This document shows, piece after piece, positions 6,376 to 13,045 of a DNA stretch of 14,723 nt. The notes beneath the pieces were generated by a model. The model was not told where the DNA came from and did no database searches. It saw only the letters and a list, made by a program, of their open reading frames with translations. Source of the DNA: Ruminococcaceae bacterium UBA945 (GTDB taxonomy: Bacteria > Bacillota > Clostridia > Oscillospirales > Acutalibacteraceae); assembly GCA_002293315.1 (NCBI GenBank), contig DBCZ01000081.1, positions 5,951 through 20,673 on the forward strand, read 5' to 3'. The position numbers and the translations under genes are program-made. The first letter of the stretch is position 1, and each line of letters starts with the position of its first letter.

Positions 6376-7770
6376 TTATTCTACTGTTTCGGGGAATTCA
6401 TCTTCGACTTTCACGCCATCACCCTTCTTATCCTCAGGGATAACAAGGTTCAGGATTATGCCCACGATAATGCCGAGGCCGATATTCTGGAAGCTGAACA
6501 CCTCGTTTCCGATGACCGCGCCGCCGATTGCAAGCACCAGCATCACGGCCGCGATGCTCAGAGTGCGGTTGCTCTTGAAATCAACCTTATTCTCAACGAG
6601 CGTGCGCAGGCCGATTGAAGCAATCATGCCGTAAAGCACGATGCACGCGCCGCCGAGGACGCAGTCAGGCATGGAATCAATCACGCCGATTGCTTTGCCG
6701 AAGAAAGCGACGACAATCGCGATTAGCGCCGCAATGCGAAGCGAAAGCGGGTTGTAGTTGCCCGTTGCGGCGAGAACCGCCGTGTTCTCGGAATACGTCG
6801 TGTTGGGCGGGCCGCCGACAGCACCGGCGACCATAGTCGCAAGACCGTCGCCGAGCAAGGTTCTGTGCAGACCGGGCTTCTGCGTGAAGTCTTTGCCGAC
6901 AACTTCGCCGTTCGCGTACACATCACCGACATGCTCAACCACCGTGACGATTGCAATCGGGGCAATCATGCCTATGGCCGTCCAGTTGAACGAAGGCAGA
7001 ACGAAGTGGGGAACCTCCAGCCAGCCGTGGCTTGCGATTACATCAGTGTTCATGAGAGAAGCGGGCGCGAGGCCCGTCTTCGTGAGCAGAAGCGTGAGCA
7101 GGTAGCCCATTGCAAGAGAGATGACGATGGAGCTCATCTTGACCATACCCTTGCCCTTGCTGGAAAGAATAATTGCGAGTATGCACGTGAAGCCGGCAAT
7201 AATCCAAGCCCAGATATATGTGGGCATATCATAGCCCTCTGTGAAAGGAAGCAAAGCAGCGCCGTCTGCGGTATACTGCGTCTGGATATTGTTGATGGCG
7301 GCGCCGGAAAGATTCAGACCGATAAGCGCCACGCCCACGCCGCGCACAACGGGCGGGAACAGCTTTTCAATCAGCCCCTTGCCGAAGAACCGGACAATCA
7401 GTGCGAGAATCAGATAAATCACGCCCGCAGCGATGATTCCGCCCATTGCCGCGGAAATCTGCTCATCCTTCGTGCCGCCGAAAGCGTCATTCCCGACTAT
7501 GCCCGCAATCGCCGAAATATACGCGAACGAGCTGCCGAGGAAGGTGGGGAGCCTGCCGCCTGTGCAGAGGTGGAAAATCAGCGTTCCTATGCCCGCCGCA
7601 AAGAGCGCCACGCCGACGTCAAGCCCTGTGAGCAGCGGGACGAGAATCGTCGCGCACGCCATTGCGAAAGCGTGCTGAAAGCCGAGCGCAGTTGCCCGCC
7701 TCGCCCCGATAGGCGCGTATTCCTTTGAATACGGGAACAGGGTTTGGTTAATCTTTGAAAAAATGTTCAT
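6376..7770 (-). CDS. uraA: Uracil permease, NCS2 family
   Basis: Proton-coupled uracil importer of about 464 residues in the cytoplasmic membrane, part of pyrimidine salvage. NCS2 marks are GFQHAFAMACATILVP in helix 1, GGRLPTFLGSSFAY in helix 3, VVEHVGD in helix 8 and GGPPNTTYSENTAVLAATG in helix 10. NTTYSEN with the helix-8 Glu is the uracil-type nucleobase site, unlike the xanthine/uric acid branch. The start is taken at the second of two adjacent ATGs (7770), with GGAGGG at about 7778-7783 as ribosome binding site; 7773 is also possible. The frame stays open to 7866, but that extension has no ribosome binding site and runs through a leader terminator. Expression is probably controlled in the leader. 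No pyrimidine biosynthesis genes are adjacent. Confidence 0.92.
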   Translation of the reverse strand: MNIFSKINQTLFPYSKEYAPIGARRATALGFQHAFAMACATILVPLLTGLDVGVALFAAGIGTLIFHLCTGGRLPTFLGSSFAYISAIAGIVGNDAFGGTKDEQISAAMGGIIAAGVIYLILALIVRFFGKGLIEKLFPPVVRGVGVALIGLNLSGAAINNIQTQYTADGAALLPFTEGYDMPTYIWAWIIAGFTCILAIILSSKGKGMVKMSSIVISLAMGYLLTLLLTKTGLAPASLMNTDVIASHGWLEVPHFVLPSFNWTAIGMIAPIAIVTVVEHVGDVYANGEVVGKDFTQKPGLHRTLLGDGLATMVAGAVGGPPNTTYSENTAVLAATGNYNPLSLRIAALIAIVVAFFGKAIGVIDSMPDCVLGGACIVLYGMIASIGLRTLVENKVDFKSNRTLSIAAVMLVLAIGGAVIGNEVFSFQNIGLGIIVGIILNLVIPEDKKGDGVKVEDEFPETVE

Positions 7771-7810
7771 CATATACCCTCCAATCAAGTTTTCCTCGAG
7801 CATCTTGCCA

Positions 7811-7845
7811 TAAAAAAGCACAACAATCGCCGTGAGAGTTGTGCT
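7811..7845 (-). terminator. Leader terminator (candidate attenuator) upstream of uraA
   Basis: On the minus strand, AGCACAAC (7845-7838) pairs with GTTGTGCT and is followed by a T-run (7817-7812). This lies between the promoter at 7887-7915 and the permease start, so it would end transcription before the gene unless read through. I see no convincing PyrR binding loop or purine riboswitch motif. The trigger is unknown. Confidence 0.65.
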
Positions 7846-7886
7846 GCCCGCAGTTATAAACGCCAAGTGATGCTCAAATTATAGAT

Positions 7887-7915
7887 ATTTTAACACCTGT
7901 TTATGCAATTGTCTA
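7887..7915 (-). promoter_or_regulatory. Promoter of uraA
   Basis: On the minus strand, TAGACA (7915-7910) and TAAAAT (7892-7887) are separated by 17 bases, each one mismatch from consensus, with a TG one base before the -10 box. The predicted transcript starts near 7880, giving a leader of about 110 bases. Confidence 0.7.
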
Positions 7916-7938
7916 TACCCTTTTTCACGATTTTGTAT

Positions 7939-7944
7939 TATAAT
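7939..7944 (+). promoter_or_regulatory. -10 box for the VanY-like gene
   Basis: A perfect TATAAT lies 31 bases before the start codon at 7976. The -35 hexamer at the right distance (TACCCT) is poor, so the promoter may need an activator. It sits back to back with the uraA promoter. Confidence 0.4.
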
Positions 7945-7975
7945 TATCTCACAGCATTGGTAAAGCGGTGAGAGG

Positions 7976-8890
7976 ATGAAAAACGAGAAAAAGATTATCG
8001 TCAGCGATATGAGCAAAAAGAGGGGGAAAGCTGCCCTTAAGAAATTCGTCACGCCCAAAACCGGCGGCGTAACAAGCAGCATGTATGTCCGCAACGCGAG
8101 CAAGCAACAGAAGGAGACAAAACGCATGGGCATCGCCACGCGGATTCTCATCACCGTGATAATTCTCGCGCTCACCGCGGTGTTCACCGCGTTTGTGGTT
8201 CTCTATCTCATTCCGTTCATGCGCTCTGAAATGGAGATTGAAGACGGTGCGTCGTCTGCTATATCTTTTGTGAGCGAGGCTGAAAGCGCTGTGCCGCAAT
8301 ATGATGAATTCGGCCTTGAAGTATATGATGATACTGTGAACCTGCTGATTATCAATGCGCAGCACAAAGCTGAAAGCACAGATATACCGGAGACAGAGCA
8401 GGTGAGCGGCGTGCTTATAAACAAGAAGATTGCCGGCGCCGTGCGCTATCTCGTTGATACCGCGAAGAACGAGGGCCTCGCGTTACAATTCTCGGCGGGG
8501 TATATTTCATATTCCGAGCAGGAAGCAATTTATAACGCTGAGGTAGACAGGCTCATGCAAGAGGAAGGCTTCACGCTTGTCATGGCGCGTGAGGAAGCGA
8601 AGGACAGCGTCGCGCTTGCCGCCGAAAGCGATTTTCAAACCGGAATGTGCCTGAAGGTCAAGGGAGACGCCGAAACCTTCCAGGCCTCGCAGACATATGA
8701 CTGGCTCACGAAGAACATGACGAAATACGGCTTCATTTTCCGCTTTCCGAAGGATAAGGAAACCGTAACCGGCAGAGAAACGGATTACACTGTGATTCGC
8801 TATGTCGGCAGGGATAACGCGGAAAAAGTAACCCGCCTTTCCATGTGTCTTGAGGAATATATTGATTATCTTGAGGAACAACTCAATTAG
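7976..8890 (+). CDS. Membrane protein with degenerate VanY/DacB (M15) carboxypeptidase domain, predicted inactive
   Basis: Predicted 304 residues: a basic cytoplasmic N-terminus (1-52), one membrane helix (about 53-80) and an outer domain. Residues about 145-300 follow the VanY/D-Ala-D-Ala carboxypeptidase fold without gaps at the motifs: SAGYISYSEQ for SGYRSxxEQ, SDFQTGMCLKV for SEHQTGLAVDI, YGFIFRFPKDKETVTG for YGFIxRYPxxKxxxTG, and DYTVIRYVG for EPWHYRYVG. The zinc and catalytic residues are all replaced: His to Phe220, Asp to Lys227, the catalytic Glu to Asp270, the last His to Val273, and the substrate Arg to Ile177. The fold residues around them are kept, so this is a pseudoenzyme rather than a decaying gene. 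It may bind wall peptides or regulate a partner; that is inference. GGTG and AGAGG precede ATG 7976. A repeat element begins at its stop codon. Confidence 0.78.
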   Translation: MKNEKKIIVSDMSKKRGKAALKKFVTPKTGGVTSSMYVRNASKQQKETKRMGIATRILITVIILALTAVFTAFVVLYLIPFMRSEMEIEDGASSAISFVSEAESAVPQYDEFGLEVYDDTVNLLIINAQHKAESTDIPETEQVSGVLINKKIAGAVRYLVDTAKNEGLALQFSAGYISYSEQEAIYNAEVDRLMQEEGFTLVMAREEAKDSVALAAESDFQTGMCLKVKGDAETFQASQTYDWLTKNMTKYGFIFRFPKDKETVTGRETDYTVIRYVGRDNAEKVTRLSMCLEEYIDYLEEQLN

Positions 8891-8976
8891 GGCAATGGAT
8901 AATTGACAATTGATAATGGATAATTAAGGGCATTAAAGTCAATGGACAAGTAGGCGTTGCCCAGCGGGGACGCATG
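8888..8976. repeat. AT-rich intergenic repeat with GTAGG hairpin (copy A)
   Basis: The element starts in the stop codon of the VanY-like gene with TAGGGCAATGGATAATTG. It carries alternating TTGACAAT / TTGATAAT words and ends in a hairpin unit headed GTAGG (8950-8973: GCGT / ACGC outer stem, CCC / GGG inner stem). The same words recur after dgt, and a related stop-codon-abutting element follows the Rrf2 gene. Confidence 0.6.
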
Positions 8977-8991
8977 TTTTCAAAAAAGCAC

Positions 8992-9020
8992 TTGATTTTT
9001 CATAATTGATGTGATAAAAT
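8992..9020 (+). promoter_or_regulatory. Promoter of rpmE
   Basis: TTGATT (8992-8997) and TAAAAT (9015-9020) are separated by 17 bases. The start codon follows at 9082, leaving a leader of about 55 bases. Confidence 0.65.
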
Positions 9021-9081
9021 CAAAAAGCTGACGTGTCGTCGGCGAAATAGTATTGTAATTATCACGAAAGAGGTGAATGAT

Positions 9082-9294
9082 ATGAATAAAGAAATTCAGC
9101 CGGAGTATGTTAATACGGTCATAAAGTGTGTGTGCGGCAACGAAATTCCCACACGCTCTACCAAGAAAGATATTCACGTTGAAATCTGCTCGAAGTGCCA
9201 TCCGTTCTACACGGGCAAGCAGAAGCTTGTTGATACAAGCGGACGCGTGGATATGTTCAAAAAGCGTTACGGAGATGCCGGAAGCGCGAAGTAA
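9082..9294 (+). CDS. rpmE: 50S ribosomal protein L31, zinc-binding form
   Basis: Component of the large ribosomal subunit, 70 residues, the standard length. It begins with the typical MNKEIQPEY. Cys16 and Cys18 pair with Cys36 and Cys39 (CSKCHPFYTG) to form the zinc ribbon, so this is the C+ form, not the zinc-free paralogue used under zinc starvation. KQKLVDTSGRVDMFKKRYG is the conserved C-terminal signature. ATG 9082 is chosen because GAAAGAGGTG (9065-9074) is its ribosome binding site; the in-frame GTG at 9073 overlaps that site. It has its own promoter and terminator. Confidence 0.97.
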   Translation: MNKEIQPEYVNTVIKCVCGNEIPTRSTKKDIHVEICSKCHPFYTGKQKLVDTSGRVDMFKKRYGDAGSAK

Positions 9295-9312
9295 AAAGAA
9301 AGCAAATGACAG

Positions 9313-9340
9313 GGCGGTGCGCATTGTGCATCGCCATTTT
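9313..9340 (+). terminator. Intrinsic terminator after rpmE
   Basis: GGCGGTGC (9313-9320) pairs with GCATCGCC (9328-9335), eight pairs with one G-T, loop of seven, then ATTTT. The T tract is short, so some read-through into the YigZ gene (start 9361) is likely. Confidence 0.6.
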
Positions 9341-9360
9341 CATCTTGTTGAGGCTGGATT

Positions 9361-9996
9361 ATGAGTGAAGCGGGCGAGTATATCACGGTTAAAAACGAAG
9401 CGGAAGACTCCTTCGTCGAGCGTAAATCGCGCTTCATTGGGCATTGCAGGCCCGTGGCGACGGAAGAAGAGGCTCTCGCGTTTATTGCGAGAATCAAAAA
9501 GGAAAACTGGGACGCTTCACATAACGTCCATGCCTATGTGCTTAAAAACGGCGGAGTGATGCGCTTCTCTGATGACGGCGAGCCGCAGGGTACTGCGGGG
9601 ATCCCGGTGCTTGACGCGCTGCGCAAAAGCGGCGTGGTGGACACGGTCATCGTCGCGACGAGATATTTCGGCGGCGTGCTGCTCGGTGCGGGCGGGCTTG
9701 TGCGTGCGTATTCCCATACGGCGTCAATCGCGCTTACGGCGGCGGGGAAAATCAAGATGAAGGCCTGCGATATTCTTTGTTGCTCCTGTGATTATGCAAC
9801 TTACGGCAAAGTGAACTCGGTTATTCCCGAATCCGGCGGAATCATTGAGGATGTCGAATTCCTTGAGGATGTAAAAATCACGTTCCACATCTTTCCCGAG
9901 CTTCGCACCGCCTTCGAGAAAAACCTGGCTGACGCTTCAAACGGGCGGGTGAGTGCCGAGTATATTGAAACCGAATACTTTGAATTTGAGATATAA
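9361..9996 (+). CDS. yigZ: YigZ/IMPACT family protein
   Basis: A 211-residue cytoplasmic protein of the YigZ/UPF0029 family, related to eukaryotic IMPACT. The N-terminal domain carries the full signature: KSRFIGH, NWDASHNVHAYVL, RFSDDGEPQGTAGIPVLDAL and TVIVATRYFGGVLLGAGGLVRAYS. The C-terminal half (about 140-211) is the usual ferredoxin-like DUF1949-type domain, with EDVEFLEDVKITFHI. Its molecular role in bacteria is not settled; links to ribosome or proline-peptide handling have been proposed for relatives. A weak GAGG precedes ATG 9361. No dedicated promoter is obvious, so it probably relies on read-through from rpmE. Confidence 0.93.
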   Translation: MSEAGEYITVKNEAEDSFVERKSRFIGHCRPVATEEEALAFIARIKKENWDASHNVHAYVLKNGGVMRFSDDGEPQGTAGIPVLDALRKSGVVDTVIVATRYFGGVLLGAGGLVRAYSHTASIALTAAGKIKMKACDILCCSCDYATYGKVNSVIPESGGIIEDVEFLEDVKITFHIFPELRTAFEKNLADASNGRVSAEYIETEYFEFEI

Positions 9997-10066
9997 TCCT
10001 TCAAAAAGAAGTATTTTCAAAAGAGCTTGCGTATATATGGTTAGAGCATACGTGAAAGGAGAGCAT

Positions 10067-11074
10067 ATGAGCATAAGAGAAATGAGCGAGCGAACTGAGC
10101 ATCAGATACTTTCTCATTTTGCAAAGTTCGCGGACGAGAGTGTTGGCAGAGACAAGCCCGAGGCCAATCCGCCTGAGCGCGGTGATTTTCGCACGGCGTT
10201 TCAGCGCGACAGAGACCGCGTGATTCACTGCAAATCCTTCAGGCGGCTGAAGCATAAAACGCAGGTTTTCCTTTCTCCCGAGGGCGACCATTACCGCACG
10301 CGCCTCACGCATACGCTTGAGGTTTCGCAAATTGCGCGCAGTATCGCACGCGCGCTGCGCCTCAATGAGGATTTAACCGAAGCCGCCGCCCTCGCGCATG
10401 ATTTAGGGCACACGCCCTTCGGCCACGCGGGTGAAAGAGCGCTTGATTATCTTCTGCCAAATGGCTTTCGCCACTATGAGCAAAGCGTGAGGATGGTTGA
10501 GAAGCTCGAAAAAGACGGCAAGGGGCTGAACCTCACTGCTGAGGTGAGAGACGCCGTTTTGCACCACACCTCCGGAGAAGAGGCCGCGACTATGGAGGGC
10601 AGAATCCTGCGCTATGCGGATAAGATAGCCTATATGAACCATGACATAGACGACGCTATCCGAGCCGGAATGATAAAGGAAAACAGTGTGCCGAAAGAGG
10701 TCTCCTCGGTGCTGGGCAATTCAAAAACACGCCGCATAACCGCAATGATTACAGACCTTGTAGAGAACAGTCAAAACGGCGAAGCGGCTTTCAGCCATGA
10801 TATGCAAAGAGCGTTTGACGCCCTGCACGGTTTTCTGTTTGAGGCGATATATCTAAATGAATACGCAAAAAGCGAGGAGAAAAAGGTTCCGGGGATAATC
10901 GAGGCGCTTTTTGAGCATTTCAAAAACCCGGATAAGCTTCCTGTTTATATGAGGAAAATCGCGGAGGAAGACGGCACGGAAATCGCCGCGGCAGATTACG
11001 TTTCCGGCATGACAGACCGCTTCGCCGTCGAGTGCTTCAAGAGGATTTTCATTCCGCGCGCATGGGCGGAGTAA
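10067..11074 (+). CDS. dgt: Deoxyguanosinetriphosphate triphosphohydrolase-like protein (HD domain)
   Basis: Predicted dNTP triphosphohydrolase of 335 residues, cleaving dGTP (and often other dNTPs) to deoxynucleoside and tripolyphosphate. The metal site is complete: His82 in RTRLTHTLEVSQIAR, His111-Asp112 in ALAHDLGHTPFGHAGE, and Asp193 in YMNHDIDDAIRAG. FRTAFQRDRDRVIHCKSFRRLKHKTQVF is the typical N-terminal family segment. The length fits the shorter type 2 branch, not the 505-residue E. coli enzyme. GAAAGGAGAG directly before ATG 10067 decides the start; the frame stays open back to 9953 inside yigZ, but that stretch is not protein-like. It lies upstream of dnaG and rpoD, a frequent order in Clostridia, separated from dnaG by a repeat element. 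Confidence 0.93.
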   Translation: MSIREMSERTEHQILSHFAKFADESVGRDKPEANPPERGDFRTAFQRDRDRVIHCKSFRRLKHKTQVFLSPEGDHYRTRLTHTLEVSQIARSIARALRLNEDLTEAAALAHDLGHTPFGHAGERALDYLLPNGFRHYEQSVRMVEKLEKDGKGLNLTAEVRDAVLHHTSGEEAATMEGRILRYADKIAYMNHDIDDAIRAGMIKENSVPKEVSSVLGNSKTRRITAMITDLVENSQNGEAAFSHDMQRAFDALHGFLFEAIYLNEYAKSEEKKVPGIIEALFEHFKNPDKLPVYMRKIAEEDGTEIAAADYVSGMTDRFAVECFKRIFIPRAWAE

Positions 11075-11265
11075 GGGCAATGTATAATTGATAATAGACA
11101 ATTGACAATGGGTAGTTCAGGACAAAAGCATTGGACGGCCAAGTAGGGAGTGACGACTCGGCACTCCGATAAGGGCAATTGATAATTGACAGTGTAGGGA
11201 ACGACGACCTCGGTGTTCCGATATGACTTGATAATTGTCCTTAATTATCCACTTTCAACTTTACT
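11072..11265. repeat. Compound intergenic repeat with two covarying GTAGGGA hairpins (copy B/C)
   Basis: It starts in the dgt stop codon with TAAGGGCAATGTATAATTG and ends just before the dnaG ribosome binding site with AATTATCCACTTTCAACT (11243-11260). TAAGGGCAATTGATAATTG recurs at 11170. It holds two hairpin units, 11143-11170 and 11194-11221. Their stems are GGAGTG/CACTCC and GGAACG/TGTTCC, differing by compensatory changes, and both have the same inner A-CG...CG-G. This is a small non-coding element without a transposase, MITE-like by appearance. Confidence 0.65.
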
Positions 11266-11280
11266 AAAAAGGAGGTTTGC

Positions 11281-13044
11281 ATGGCTATTCCGCAGTATTT
11301 TCTCAACGAGCTGGAAGCGCGCAGCAATATGGGCGACATCGCGGAAAGCTATGTCGAGCTTAAAAAGCGCGGTAAAAACCTCCTTGGGCTTTGCCCGTTT
11401 CACAATGAGAAAACTCCGTCTTTTAATATTTACCCTAACACGAATTCCTTCTATTGCTTCGGCTGCAACGCGGGCGGCGGAGTGATACAATTCATAATGA
11501 GGATTGAAAATCTCGATTTCCAAGAAGCCGTGCGCTTCCTTGCGCAGAGAGCCGGCATGACGGTTCCGGAGGACGGCATGGATGACAGCATGGCGCGTAT
11601 GCGCACCAGGGTGCTCGAAATCAACCGCGAGACAGCACGCTTCTTCCATGAGAGGCTAAAATCGGCGGAGGGCAGAAATGCGCTCGGATATTTAAGAAGC
11701 AGAAACCTGACGGATAAAACCATCAAGCATTTCGGGCTGGGATACGCCCCCGCGGGTGGGTTCGAGCTTGTCAATCATCTAAAGGCAAAGGGATTTACAG
11801 CGGCTGAAATGATTCAGGCAAATGTGGTCGGCAATTCACGAAGCGGCAACCCGTATGACAGGTTCAAGGGCCGCGTGATGTTCCCGATTATCGATTTGCG
11901 CGGGAATGTAATAGCCTTCGGCGGGAGGATTCTCACAGATGAAAAGCCCAAATATATCAACACCTCCGACACGCCCGTGTATAAAAAAAGCCGCGAGCTT
12001 TTTGCGCTCAACTTCGCCAAGGACAGCGGAGAGAGGCAGATAATCCTCGCGGAGGGCTATATGGACGTCATCTCGCTTCATCAGGCTGGGTTCACAAATA
12101 CAGTCGCGTCTCTCGGCACATCGCTGACCGAAGAGCAGGCCAAGGCGCTTTCGCGCTATGCCGATGACGTCGTGATATGCTATGACTCCGACGAAGCCGG
12201 CCGCCGCGCGGCACAGAGGGCGATTCCCATTCTTAAGCGTGCGAGCCTTAACGTCAAGATTCTGGCAGTTCCGGGCAACAAAGACCCCGATGAGTTCATC
12301 AGCTCTCACCGTGAAGACGGCACGCTTCGCTTTCGCAGGCTTCTGGAGGAATCCAGCGGCGATGTGGAATATGAGCTGGGAAAAATAAGAGCTAAATATG
12401 ATATGGAAGCCGCCGAAGGCAAGACGCGCTACAGCAGAGAGGCCATAGAGATAATCGCGCGGATTGAAGATGAAATAGAGCGCGATGCATACATGAGCAC
12501 GATAGCCGATGAAACGGGGATAGACAAAAGCACGATAAAAAACAGTGTCGGGGATAAGCTGAAGCAGCTGAACGCGCTCCAGAGGCGCGAGAGAATCAAG
12601 AGCCAGAACAAGGTCATATCGGTGGAGACGCCGGCATTGAACAGGGGCAAGCGAGCGAACGCAAGGCTTGCAAACGCCGAGGAGGGTATAATTCGGTACT
12701 TGTATATGAATCCCGAGAAGGCGACGGAGATTAAAAGACGGCTGCCGAATGAGAATTTCCTTCTGGAATTCAACCGCAGGGTTTTTGAAATCATTCTGGA
12801 GAATAAAGACGCACAAGGGCTATCGATGTCCACCTTTTCAAGCTCGTTCACCGCTGACGAGATGAACGAGCTTGCAAGGATAGCAGGCGCGCGAAGCGAA
12901 GTGCAAACCGTCTATGAAGACCTGGAGAGATACATCAGGATAATGGGCGAAGAGGCGGGCATGGCGGAAATCTCGGACAAAACGCCCGAAGAGCTTAAGG
13001 CAATAGTTCAATCATTAAAAAAGAGTAAGCAGGGGGTAAAATGA
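11281..13044 (+). CDS. dnaG: DNA primase
   Basis: RNA primer synthase for chromosomal replication, 587 residues, within the normal range. Domains in order: a zinc-binding CHC2 domain (Cys38, His41, Cys59, Cys62 in LCPFHNEKTPSF and YCFGCNAGGG); the primase core (about 120-400) with RFKGRVMFPIIDLRGNVIAFGGR and PKYINTSDTPVYKKSRELF; and a TOPRIM centre with Glu258 (AEGYMDVI) and Asp302/Asp304 (CYDSDEAGRRA). A helical C-terminal DnaB-interaction domain follows (about 460-587). AAAAGGAGG (11266-11274) before ATG 11281 is a strong ribosome binding site. It ends one base before rpoD starts, so the two are co-transcribed. No clear promoter is visible upstream; transcription may come from dgt through the repeat or from within it. 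Confidence 0.97.
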   Translation: MAIPQYFLNELEARSNMGDIAESYVELKKRGKNLLGLCPFHNEKTPSFNIYPNTNSFYCFGCNAGGGVIQFIMRIENLDFQEAVRFLAQRAGMTVPEDGMDDSMARMRTRVLEINRETARFFHERLKSAEGRNALGYLRSRNLTDKTIKHFGLGYAPAGGFELVNHLKAKGFTAAEMIQANVVGNSRSGNPYDRFKGRVMFPIIDLRGNVIAFGGRILTDEKPKYINTSDTPVYKKSRELFALNFAKDSGERQIILAEGYMDVISLHQAGFTNTVASLGTSLTEEQAKALSRYADDVVICYDSDEAGRRAAQRAIPILKRASLNVKILAVPGNKDPDEFISSHREDGTLRFRRLLEESSGDVEYELGKIRAKYDMEAAEGKTRYSREAIEIIARIEDEIERDAYMSTIADETGIDKSTIKNSVGDKLKQLNALQRRERIKSQNKVISVETPALNRGKRANARLANAEEGIIRYLYMNPEKATEIKRRLPNENFLLEFNRRVFEIILENKDAQGLSMSTFSSSFTADEMNELARIAGARSEVQTVYEDLERYIRIMGEEAGMAEISDKTPEELKAIVQSLKKSKQGVK

Positions 13045-13045
13045 C

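Noticed and set aside
6865..7728. Long plus-strand open frame (287 codons) opposite the uracil permease
   Set aside because: The translation is rich in Arg, Asn, His and Cys with no protein-like pattern, while the minus strand encodes a clear NCS2 permease.
7774..7866. N-terminal extension of the uracil permease
   Set aside because: The stretch contains the leader terminator and lacks a ribosome binding site; NCS2 proteins begin near MNIFSKINQTLFPYSKEYAPIG in position and length.
7846..7886. Purine or PyrR-type riboswitch/attenuator in the uraA leader
   Set aside because: The conserved purine riboswitch core and the PyrR binding loop could not be matched, so only the terminator is annotated.
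9992..9997. TATAAT at the end of yigZ as a dgt promoter
   Set aside because: No acceptable -35 hexamer lies 16-18 bases upstream; such boxes arise by chance in AT-rich sequence.
9953..10066. Upstream in-frame extension of dgt into yigZ
   Set aside because: GAAAGGAGAG directly precedes ATG 10067, and the extra residues do not resemble the family N-terminus.
11143..11221. Short CRISPR array
   Set aside because: There are only two imperfect units of 28-29 bases, they differ in the stem, and the intervening sequence is itself part of the repeat family; no cas genes are present.
11836..12816. Long open frame (326 codons) on the minus strand inside dnaG
   Set aside because: It is antisense to the strongly conserved primase core, has no ribosome binding site, and its composition mirrors the dnaG codons.
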